From positions 149,305-213,304 of the forward strand of contig CAZKVJ010000005.1 of NCBI GenBank assembly GCA_964556225.1: a stretch of DNA of 64,000 nt. The letters run 5' to 3'. Positions 33,840 to 41,281 of the stretch are shown here, one piece after another; the first letter of the stretch is position 1, and every line of letters starts with the position of its first letter. The translations under genes and the position numbers were made by a program. This DNA is from CAZKVJ01 sp964556225 (GTDB lineage Bacteria; Actinomycetota; Acidimicrobiia; Acidimicrobiales; Ilumatobacteraceae). Under the pieces are notes generated by a model, which was not told the DNA's origin, ran no database searches, and saw nothing but the letters and a program-made list of their open reading frames with translations.

Positions 33840-35002
33840 GGGGGACTCCCTGGTGCAGGTGCGATGGGGACGTGGACGGCGGCGGGGATCCGGAGCCGGA
33901 ACGTGGAGCCGACGCCCTCGGCCGAGGTGACGGTGACCTCTCCACCGTGGTTCGACGCCACGTGGCGCACGATGGCCAGCCCGAGCCCGGTGCCGCCGGT
34001 CGCGCGGCTGCGGCCCTTGTCGACCCGGTAGAAGCGCTCGAAGATCCGGTCGAGGTCGCGCTCGGGGATCCCGATGCCGTGGTCGGCGACCTCGAAGTCG
34101 ACCCAGGGACCGGCGCCAGCGGCGCACACGAGAACCTCGCTGCCGGCCTCGCTGTACTTGACGGAGTTCTCCACGAGGTTGCCCAATGCCGACACCAGCT
34201 GGCGGCGGTCGCCGAGCGCGACCAGGCCCTCTTGGGGCTCACGGACCTCGAGGTGGATGTCGCACGCCCGCGCCAGCGGGGCAACGCGCTCACAGGCTTC
34301 GAGCAGCACCTGGTGGACATCAACGGCGGCGCGGATCGCAGCACCGCCGAGCTCGATCCGGGAGAGCTCGAGGAGGTCGTCGATGGTGCGCGCGACCCGG
34401 TGGGCCTCGTCGACCATCTTCAACGACAGCCGGCGCATGTCACTGGTGTCGTCGGCGTCGGCGACCGCCTCGGCCAGCACGCCGAGGGCGCCGACCGGCG
34501 TCTTGAGCTCGTGGCTGATGTTCGCCACGAAGTCCGTGCGGACCGAGTCGAGCCGGGAGCGCTCGGTGATGTCCTCGATGGTGACGACGCCACCGCCCTG
34601 ACCCAGGGGCGCCCCGTGGACCACCACGACCCGTCTCGGCGGACCGCTGAGCTCGACCACCCGCTCGGGCCGCGCGCCACCGATCGCTGCGGCCATCACC
34701 TCGTCGATCGCCCTGGCCACGAGCAGGTCACCGGGGCGCGAGGCGCCCGGATGCTGCGCCGCAGCGTTCCGGAGTCGGACGGTGCCGTCCGTGTCGGCCA
34801 GTACCACGCCGACCGACAGCGCATCGAGCGCGGCCCGCACCCGTCGCAGCTCGCCCTCGGCCCGACCGATCCGGACGTCGGCGGAACGCACCTCGGCCGC
34901 GTGCGCCTGGCACCCGTCCAGGTCCGTGCGGCACCGACGCCACCCGAGCGCGAACGGAACGGCACCGACGAGCACGCCGATGGCCAGCCCGAGCAGAAGC
35001 AC
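33836..35002 (-). CDS. senX3: Sensor histidine kinase, SenX3/PhoR-like
   Basis: A 388-residue kinase that senses phosphate status through the Pst-PhoU complex and phosphorylates the RegX3-like regulator. An N-terminal hydrophobic segment (about 1-20) anchors it, a coil leads to a PAS-like domain (about 55-145). Then come the H-box ISHELKTPVGAL, the N-box LGNLVENSVKYS, G1 DHGIGIP and G2 GGTGLGLAI. Every kinase motif is intact. As in SenX3, there is no large extracytoplasmic sensor, which fits signalling from PhoU rather than direct phosphate sensing. Confidence 0.92.
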   Translation of the reverse strand: MLLLGLAIGVLVGAVPFALGWRRCRTDLDGCQAHAAEVRSADVRIGRAEGELRRVRAALDALSVGVVLADTDGTVRLRNAAAQHPGASRPGDLLVARAIDEVMAAAIGGARPERVVELSGPPRRVVVVHGAPLGQGGGVVTIEDITERSRLDSVRTDFVANISHELKTPVGALGVLAEAVADADDTSDMRRLSLKMVDEAHRVARTIDDLLELSRIELGGAAIRAAVDVHQVLLEACERVAPLARACDIHLEVREPQEGLVALGDRRQLVSALGNLVENSVKYSEAGSEVLVCAAGAGPWVDFEVADHGIGIPERDLDRIFERFYRVDKGRSRATGGTGLGLAIVRHVASNHGGEVTVTSAEGVGSTFRLRIPAAVHVPIAPAPGSPP

Positions 35003-35009
35003 GCCCGGC

Positions 35010-35720
35010 TCAGCCCTCCGGCTCGATCACCGGCATGCCGTCCGTGTCGTCGCCGAACTCCCGGTGCTGGCGCAGCGTGCCGGTCGCGATGTAGGCCACC
35101 CTCTCGGACATGTTCACGGCGTGGTCGCCGATGCGCTCGTAGAACCGGGCCACGACAGCCAGTTGAACCGCCACGGGGAGGTCGACGCGATCCTTGGCGT
35201 AGACCTCCATGATGGCCTGGATGAAGTCACGCTGGAGCTGGTCGAGATAGGAGTCCATGTCGTCGACCGCAGCTGCCTTTGCGGCGTCGCCCTCCACGAA
35301 CGCCTCGAGCGCTGCCTCGTACAGCTGGCGGGCCTGGTCACCCATCTGAGCGATGATCCCCCGAAGCTTCGGGTCCAGCGAGTGCCCGTAGATGCGCCGC
35401 GCCGCTCTGCAGATGTTCACGCACAGATCGGCACTGCGCTCGAGCTCGGCGACGATCTTGACGATGGCCACGAGCTGGCGGAGATCGCTGGCCACCGGCG
35501 CCTGCAGGGCGATCAGCTGGTAGCAGTGCTCTTCCAGCTCGAGGCTGCGGGCGTTGATGTCGGGGTCAGCCTTGACCACGTAGTCGGCACCTTCGAGGTC
35601 ACCGTCGAGGAGCACCGCCGTGGCCCTCGGGATCTCGTCGATCACGGTGGCGGCCAGCCGAGCCAGCTCGTCGCGCACGACGTCGAGCTCGTGGTGGAAG
35701 CTGGTGCGGAGCTCGCTCAT
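35010..35720 (-). CDS. phoU: Phosphate transport system regulator PhoU
   Basis: PhoU links the Pst transporter to the sensor kinase and prevents phosphate toxicity. The 236-residue all-helical protein has two PhoU repeats with the metal-binding E/D pattern (KIVAELERSADLCVNI and ARFYERIGDHAVNMSERV). The ATG overlaps the pstB stop by one base, and the kinase gene starts 7 nt downstream, so it lies exactly between transporter and sensor. Confidence 0.94.
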   Translation of the reverse strand: MSELRTSFHHELDVVRDELARLAATVIDEIPRATAVLLDGDLEGADYVVKADPDINARSLELEEHCYQLIALQAPVASDLRQLVAIVKIVAELERSADLCVNICRAARRIYGHSLDPKLRGIIAQMGDQARQLYEAALEAFVEGDAAKAAAVDDMDSYLDQLQRDFIQAIMEVYAKDRVDLPVAVQLAVVARFYERIGDHAVNMSERVAYIATGTLRQHREFGDDTDGMPVIEPEG

Positions 35721-36595
35721 CAGCCGAACCGCCCGGTCACGTACGCCTCGGTCCGCGCGTCGGACGGATTGGAGAAGATCCGGTCGGTGCGGTCGTACTC
35801 CACGAGGAGCCCGGTCCGGCGGTCGCTCTCCGGGTTCACCTCCGTGGTGAAGAACGCGGTGCGGTCGCTGACCCGGGCCGCCTGTTGCATGTTGTGGGTC
35901 ACGATGACGATCGTGTACTGCTGCTTGATCTCCCGCATGAGGTCCTCGATCCTCGCCGTGGCGATCGGGTCGAGCGCCGAGCAGGGCTCGTCCATCAGGA
36001 TCACCTCCGGCTCCACGGCGATGGCACGGGCGATGCAGAGCCGCTGCTGCTGACCACCCGACAGACCCAGAGCGGACTGCTTCAGACGATCCTTCACCTC
36101 GTCCCACAGGGCCGCGCCCCGTAGGCTCTGCTCCACGACCTCGTCGAGCCGGGCCTTCTTGCGCTCCCCGTTCACCCGGGGCCCGTAGGCCACGTTGTCG
36201 AAGATGCTCTTCGGGAACGGGTTCGGCTTCTGGAAGACCATGCCGATCCGCCGGCGGACCTCACCGGCCTCCGCGTCGGGCCCGTACAGGTCGACGCCGT
36301 GGTAGCGGATCGTGCCGCTCACCCGCGCCCCTGGGATGAGGTCGTTCATCCGGTTGAAGCAGCGGATCATGGTCGACTTGCCGCAGCCGGAGGGACCGAT
36401 GAACGCCGTGATCTCGGACTGATAGATGTTCACCGAGACGTTGCGCACAGCGCGGAAGTCACCGTAGTACACGTCGACGTCGTCGACGGTGAACACCGGC
36501 GTCCCGGTCTCCGTGGCCAGATCGGCCCGGGCGGCGTCCTGTCGGGTCGAGTCCATGGCGATGTGGCCGAAGTCTTGCACGATGTTGACGTCCAT
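35720..36595 (-). CDS. pstB: Phosphate ABC transporter ATP-binding protein
   Basis: ATPase of the high-affinity phosphate importer. The 291-residue protein has Walker A GPSGCGKST, Q-loop VFQKPNPFP, signature LSGGQQQR, Walker B VILMDEP and switch His in VTHNMQQA. A 30-residue N-terminal extension precedes the usual PstB start; an in-frame ATG at residue 14 is a possible alternative. pstA ends 4 nt upstream. Confidence 0.96.
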   Translation of the reverse strand: MDVNIVQDFGHIAMDSTRQDAARADLATETGTPVFTVDDVDVYYGDFRAVRNVSVNIYQSEITAFIGPSGCGKSTMIRCFNRMNDLIPGARVSGTIRYHGVDLYGPDAEAGEVRRRIGMVFQKPNPFPKSIFDNVAYGPRVNGERKKARLDEVVEQSLRGAALWDEVKDRLKQSALGLSGGQQQRLCIARAIAVEPEVILMDEPCSALDPIATARIEDLMREIKQQYTIVIVTHNMQQAARVSDRTAFFTTEVNPESDRRTGLLVEYDRTDRIFSNPSDARTEAYVTGRFG

Positions 36596-36599
36596 GGGT

Positions 36600-37514
36600 T
36601 CAGGTCCGCTTCTGGAAGTGGTTGCGGATGACGATGGCGACGCTGTTCAGGAGCAGCAGCATGGCGAGCAGCACGATGATGGCGGCCGCGGCGATGGCGT
36701 GGAACTCGGTCTTCGCGTCGCTCGAGTACTTGAAGATCAGGAGGGGGAGCACGGTGTAGCTGCTGTCGAGTCCCTGAGGGTTGAACGTGACGAACGCGAG
36801 CGCACCGAGCAGCAGCAGCGGGGCCGACTCGCCGAGCGCCCTTGAGACCGACAGGATGCTCGCCGTGGCAATCCCGGGGATAGCTGAGGGCAGCACCGAC
36901 CGCCACACGGTCTGCCACTTGGTCGCCCCTAGCGCCAGCGACCCCTCACGGTAGGACGGGGGGACGGCTCGGATCGCCTCACGCGAGGCGATGATCACGA
37001 CCGGGAGGACCAGCAGCGTGAGCACCAGCGCCGCGCTGCCGACCGTGAAGCCCCAGCTGAACGGACCGCGTACGATGAAGGCGAGGCCGAGCATGCCGTA
37101 GACCACCGCCGGGACGCCGGCGAGGTTCTGGATGTTCAGGGCGATCAGCCGGTTGTACCAGCGGTCGTGGCGGGCGAACTCCTCGAGGTAGAGCGCCGTG
37201 CCGACCCCGAACGGCAGCGACAAGATGGCGGCCAGGCCGACCACCCAGAGCGAGCCGAAGATGGCCGACTGGATCCCGGCCCGGGCCGGGCGCGCCGATG
37301 GCATGTTCCCGAGGAGGTCCAAGTTGAGGTGGTCCCAACCCTGGACGAGCGTCGTGATGATCAGGGTTCCGAGGGTGCCGAGCGACAGCAGGATGCTGAA
37401 CAACAAGAACCCCTTGAACAGCCCGTCCCGGACGCGCCGAGCCCGGCTGACCTTCCGGCTGAGGTCGACGGTCGGAACGGCAACGTCACCAGGATCGATG
37501 AAGGTAGTGGTCAT
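36600..37514 (-). CDS. pstA: Phosphate ABC transporter permease PstA
   Basis: One of two membrane permeases of the Pst importer. The 304-residue protein has six predicted membrane segments and the EAA loop EAIRAVPPSYREGSLALGATKWQTV, which couples to PstB. GIATASILSVSRALGESAPLLL follows, as in PstA. It overlaps pstC by 4 nt. Confidence 0.95.
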   Translation of the reverse strand: MTTTFIDPGDVAVPTVDLSRKVSRARRVRDGLFKGFLLFSILLSLGTLGTLIITTLVQGWDHLNLDLLGNMPSARPARAGIQSAIFGSLWVVGLAAILSLPFGVGTALYLEEFARHDRWYNRLIALNIQNLAGVPAVVYGMLGLAFIVRGPFSWGFTVGSAALVLTLLVLPVVIIASREAIRAVPPSYREGSLALGATKWQTVWRSVLPSAIPGIATASILSVSRALGESAPLLLLGALAFVTFNPQGLDSSYTVLPLLIFKYSSDAKTEFHAIAAAAIIVLLAMLLLLNSVAIVIRNHFQKRT

Positions 37515-38464
37515 TCGTACTGCTCCCGGAAGCGTCGAACGATGGCGTTGCTGACCATGTTGAGCACGAGCGTGATCACGAACAGCACCAACCCGACGGC
37601 GAAGATCGTCTTGTAGCCGGTGGAGCCGGTCGGCTGGTCGCCGATGCCGGCGAACCCGATGAAGCCCGCCATCGTCTGCACGCCTTGACCTGGGTTCGAG
37701 GTGAGTCGCGGGTTGCTGCCCGCCACCATCAGCGCGATCGTCGTCTCACCGACGGCTCGGGCCACGGCGAGGACCACGGCGGCGATGATCCCCGACAGCG
37801 CGGCCCTGAACACGACCCCCGTGCAGACCTCACGCCGGGTGGCGCCCAGCGCGAACGCGCCCTCCCGCAGCCCGCCCGGAACGGCGGACATCGCGTCCTC
37901 CGACAGGCTGGCGACGGTCGGCACGATGAGCATGCCCGTCACCAGGCCCGCGCCGAGCGCCGTGTAGGCGGACACGTCACCGAACGGCCAGAACCGGCCG
38001 ACGAGGTCCGGGTTCACGAAGTAGAGCCCGAAGAACCCGAAGACCACCGTAGGGATGCCGGCCAGGATCTCCAGGATCGGCTTGAGGATCCTCCTCACCC
38101 CAGGGTGCGCGTACTCGCTGAGGTAGAACGCGGCCCCGAGACCGATCGGCACGGCCACGAACAGGGCAATCGACGAGACCATCAGGCTGCCGACCACGAT
38201 CGGGATCACCCCGAACTGCGCCGGATTGAACAGCGGCGCCCACGTAGTGCCACTGAAGAAATCAGCCGGCGAAACCTCGGAGAAGAACTCGATCGCCGGC
38301 GGGAGGAGGGCGACGACGATGAGGATGGTCACCCCCACCATCAGCGCTGCCGTCGTGAACAGGCTCGCCCGAACGACCGCCTGCACCCAGTATCGACGCC
38401 GGTCGGTGCCGGTGGGGAGCAAGCTCCCCACCGGCACCGGCTCGGCAACCTGTGGTACCGCCAC
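37511..38464 (-). CDS. pstC: Phosphate ABC transporter permease PstC
   Basis: Partner permease of PstA. The 317-residue protein has six membrane segments. Typical PstC stretches are FLAGTTWAP-like DFFSGTTWAPLFNPAQFGV, LAGIPTVVFGFFGLYFV and EDAMSAVPGGLREGAFALGATRREV (EAA loop). The start lies 1 nt after the pstS stop, so expression depends on the pstS promoter. Confidence 0.95.
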   Translation of the reverse strand: MAVPQVAEPVPVGSLLPTGTDRRRYWVQAVVRASLFTTAALMVGVTILIVVALLPPAIEFFSEVSPADFFSGTTWAPLFNPAQFGVIPIVVGSLMVSSIALFVAVPIGLGAAFYLSEYAHPGVRRILKPILEILAGIPTVVFGFFGLYFVNPDLVGRFWPFGDVSAYTALGAGLVTGMLIVPTVASLSEDAMSAVPGGLREGAFALGATRREVCTGVVFRAALSGIIAAVVLAVARAVGETTIALMVAGSNPRLTSNPGQGVQTMAGFIGFAGIGDQPTGSTGYKTIFAVGLVLFVITLVLNMVSNAIVRRFREQYE

Positions 38465-38465
38465 C

Positions 38466-39539
38466 TCAGCCCGCCTGGAGCGCCGCCAGCTCGTCGAGCG
38501 CCACCTGCTTCTGCTCGTCGGTGAGCGGCACGAACAACGCCTCAGAGGTGATGCTCTCGGAGTTGTCGAGGTAGAACTGCACGAACCCGGCGACCTCGGG
38601 CCGCTCCGCAGCCGACTCCTTCACGTAGATGTACAGCTCTCGGCCGAGCGGGGTGTACTCGCCGGACTGCACCGTCTCGGTGCTCGGGAAGACGCAGCCC
38701 GCACCATCGTCGATCGCAACACCCTTCACACTGCCCTCGTTCTCCAGGAGGTAGGACAACCCGAAGTATCCCATGGCACCCTTGTCGCCGGCGACGCCCG
38801 TGACGGTGACGTTGTCATCCTCCGACGGGTTGTAGTCGGTGCGGGTCGCACCCTCCTCACCGTTGATGGCGGCCGTGAAGTAGTCGAAGGTGCCAGAGTC
38901 GCTGCCAGCGCCGAACAGGGTGAGTGCCTGGTCGGGGAACGAGGGGTCGACCTCGTTCCAGTTGCTGACCGTGCTCTCCGGCGCCCAGATGGCGTTGAGC
39001 TGCTCCACGGTCAGGCACTCGGCCCAGTCGTTCTCGGGGTTGACCACGACGGAGAGACCGTCGTTGGCCACCACCACCTCGAAGTACTCGATGCCATTCC
39101 CGGCGCAGGCATCGATCTCCTCCTGCTTGATCTGGCGCGACGCCATCGAAATGTCGGTCTCGTCGTTGCAGAACTTCTCGAAGCCGCCGCCGGTGCCCGA
39201 CGTCCCCACGGTCACCTGCACGTTGCCGCCGGTCTCGTTCTGGAAGTCCTCGGCGGCGAGCGAGATGAGCGGGGTCACCGTGCTCGAGCCGTCGATGCGG
39301 ATCTCGCCCGAGAGCTCGCTCAGATCCGTCTCACCACCGCCCTGCGTACCGGCAGGGGCTTGCGTACCGGCGGGGGCTTGCGTACCGGCGGGGGCTTGCG
39401 TACCGGCCGGCTCGTCGGCGTCGTCGTCATCGCCGCATGCGGCGGCGACCATCGCCAGGGTCACGACACCCGCGATGGCCGCCACACGCCGCCACCTGAT
39501 CATCTTGCTGTTCACGTTGCTGTTCACGCTGGTGTTCAC
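38466..39539 (-). CDS. pstS: Phosphate-binding lipoprotein PstS
   Basis: Extracellular phosphate receptor of the Pst importer. The 357-residue protein has a signal peptide with lipobox MVAAACG, a low-complexity linker made of repeated AGTQAP, and then a PBP-like domain. That domain begins GEIRIDGSSTVTPLI and contains GTSGTGGGFEKFC and GSDSGTFDYF, the phosphate-contact loops. The GTG start has AAGGAGG about 10 nt upstream. It is the first gene of the seven-gene pst/pho operon, under a PHO box. Confidence 0.95.
   Translation of the reverse strand: MNTSVNSNVNSKMIRWRRVAAIAGVVTLAMVAAACGDDDDADEPAGTQAPAGTQAPAGTQAPAGTQGGGETDLSELSGEIRIDGSSTVTPLISLAAEDFQNETGGNVQVTVGTSGTGGGFEKFCNDETDISMASRQIKQEEIDACAGNGIEYFEVVVANDGLSVVVNPENDWAECLTVEQLNAIWAPESTVSNWNEVDPSFPDQALTLFGAGSDSGTFDYFTAAINGEEGATRTDYNPSEDDNVTVTGVAGDKGAMGYFGLSYLLENEGSVKGVAIDDGAGCVFPSTETVQSGEYTPLGRELYIYVKESAAERPEVAGFVQFYLDNSESITSEALFVPLTDEQKQVALDELAALQAG
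39343..39408. repeat. 18-bp tandem repeat coding the PstS linker
   Basis: Three units of TGCGTACCGGCGGGGGCT (the first with one change) at 39343-39360, 39361-39378 and 39379-39396, then a partial fourth. Translated on the minus strand it gives repeated AGTQAP. The copy number is likely to vary between strains by slippage. Confidence 0.85.
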
Positions 39540-39577
39540 GCTCTCATCTCCTCCTTGGGGGGTGAACCAACGCCGGC

Positions 39578-39583
39578 ACCGTA
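39578..39583 (-). promoter_or_regulatory. Putative -10 of pstS (TACGGT)
   Basis: TACGGT on the minus strand, 38 nt before the pstS start. The PHO box begins 27 nt further upstream, which places it against the -35 region, as expected for activation. Unlike most promoters here, it gives a leader with a good ribosome-binding site. Confidence 0.5.
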
Positions 39584-39610
39584 GAGAGCACAGGTGGCGT
39601 CACGAAGTGG

Positions 39611-39654
39611 CCCCGATGAACGCAGGTTGAACGAACACGGAAGGATGAGTGAAC
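39611..39654 (-). promoter_or_regulatory. PHO box: four consecutive 11-bp units upstream of pstS
   Basis: On the minus strand the units read GTTCACTCATC, CTTCCGTGTTC, GTTCAACCTGC and GTTCATCGGGG, in perfect 11-bp phase. Three of the four match the GTTCA core of actinobacterial PHO boxes. The site lies in the pstS/CHAD gap and ends 2 nt from the CHAD stop. It is the predicted target of the RegX3-like regulator encoded at the end of the same operon. Confidence 0.8.
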
Positions 39655-39655
39655 G

Positions 39656-41263
39656 TCAGCGCAGCCAGCGCCGACGGCGGCGGCGGTGGACGCCGTCCCA
39701 GGCCGGAATCCAGCTCGTGCGCCGGCGGGAGATCTCGTCGCGCTCGGCCATGACGAGCTGACCGAGGACGAACGCCTCGGCCGGCGTGCGCCCGTCCATG
39801 TGGGTCCGCAGCCATGCCTCCGTGACGGCGGCATCGTTCAGCTCGCCGAGCTCGTCCTGCAGCTGACCGACGGCCGCAGCATGACGCGCCGCGTCGGGGT
39901 CCACCAGTGCCGCCGCATCGGCGGCGTAGCGGAAGCGCTTCGCCCGGATCCGCAGGGCATGGATGCATTCGATGTCGACCGTCTCCGGGCCGGCCCGGAG
40001 CACACGGCGCGCGGCCTTGTCCATCGGCCGCCAGGCGCCAGCGGCATGGGCGGCGAACACCTTGTCGGCCGGCGCATCGGCGGCCGGGGTGAGGTGTGGG
40101 TCCGCCGCTGCGGCCACGAGCCGGTCGAGCAGCGTGAGGTAGCGGGCGGAGTCCATCACCGCCGCCAGCTCGGCGACGGCCGCCTCGCGCTGGTCGGCGA
40201 GCTCGTCGACCAGGAACGTGGCGTCGGCCTGTTCTGCCGGCTCCAGTCGGGAGATCATGTCGCGCAAGCGCATCTCCATGACGTCGGCGTCGCGCACGGC
40301 CCCGAGGGCGGCGGCCACCCACCGCAGCTCGTCACGCAGCGCAGCGGTCCAGGAGGGCTCGACCAGCTCGGCGAAGGTCTGCAGGTCGCTGCGCAGCCGC
40401 CGGGTGGCCACGCGAGCCTGGTGCACGCCCTCCGGGTGGAGATCGAGCCGCACGATCACGTCGTTGGCAAGCAAGCGGGCCACCGACCGGGCGATCGCCA
40501 GGCGCACCACCTCGCCCGCACTCGGGTCGGCGCCGAGCGGGTCGACGGCCACGACCGGGCGACGGGAGATGCCGCCGACCACCGCCGTGACGGCGCCGTC
40601 GCCGTCACCGACTCGACCGGCGAGGCGTTCAGCGCCGGCCTCCACCAGCGCGTCCGTGAGGCGGCGCACCAGTCCGGCGTCGCCACGCACCCGCAGCACC
40701 GTGCTGCGCGACGTGAGCCGCCGGCCATCGAAGATCGAGACCTCCTCGAGGGCCAGCTCGGCGCGAGGCGGCTCGAGCTCCACGTCGAACGGTGACGGCC
40801 CGACCGGCTCGGCGGCCTCTGACAGCTGGACCTCGTCGAGCTCGCCAAGGTCGACCGGCACCTCGTCGAGCGCCACCGGTCCGACGCCCTCGGGCTCCTC
40901 TTCCACCCACCAGGACTGGCGGCGGGTGCGCAGACGCACCGCCGGGATGACCGACGCCCCGCGCAGCAACCCGCGCAGCGCCGGCGGCGGCGCCGAGGTG
41001 TCGGCCTCGCTCCAGCGCACCGCCTGGTCGCCGAGCGCGGCGTGCCACCATCTCGAGGGCGCGACCGTCACCTGCCACGCACCGCTGCTCGGGTCGCGCA
41101 CCAGCTCGACACCGCTGCGCAGCAGCCGCAGGTCCGCGGCGTCGTGGTAGGTGGACTCCTCGAGCACGTGACGGCCGGCACTGCGCACGCTGAGGCGCTC
41201 GAGCCCGGCGGCGACCATCGCCGGGCGCAGGCCCGGCCACACGCTCAGCACCCGCTCGGCCAT
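39656..41263 (-). CDS. CYTH-like / CHAD domain protein (polyphosphate-associated)
   Basis: A 535-residue protein. The N-terminal half resembles CYTH triphosphate-tunnel folds (ESTYHDAADLRLLRSGVELVRD and later strands, about 25-215). The C-terminal half is a CHAD domain with the conserved basic/histidine helices DLHPEGVHQARVATRRLRSDL and IHALRIRAKRFRYA. CHAD domains bind polyphosphate. The gene lies 18 nt downstream of ppk1 in the same orientation and beside the pst operon, so a role on polyP granules or short-chain polyP is likely. A very basic tail ends the protein. Confidence 0.88.
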   Translation of the reverse strand: MAERVLSVWPGLRPAMVAAGLERLSVRSAGRHVLEESTYHDAADLRLLRSGVELVRDPSSGAWQVTVAPSRWWHAALGDQAVRWSEADTSAPPPALRGLLRGASVIPAVRLRTRRQSWWVEEEPEGVGPVALDEVPVDLGELDEVQLSEAAEPVGPSPFDVELEPPRAELALEEVSIFDGRRLTSRSTVLRVRGDAGLVRRLTDALVEAGAERLAGRVGDGDGAVTAVVGGISRRPVVAVDPLGADPSAGEVVRLAIARSVARLLANDVIVRLDLHPEGVHQARVATRRLRSDLQTFAELVEPSWTAALRDELRWVAAALGAVRDADVMEMRLRDMISRLEPAEQADATFLVDELADQREAAVAELAAVMDSARYLTLLDRLVAAAADPHLTPAADAPADKVFAAHAAGAWRPMDKAARRVLRAGPETVDIECIHALRIRAKRFRYAADAAALVDPDAARHAAAVGQLQDELGELNDAAVTEAWLRTHMDGRTPAEAFVLGQLVMAERDEISRRRTSWIPAWDGVHRRRRRRWLR

Positions 41264-41281
41264 GCTCAGCTCACCCGCCCG

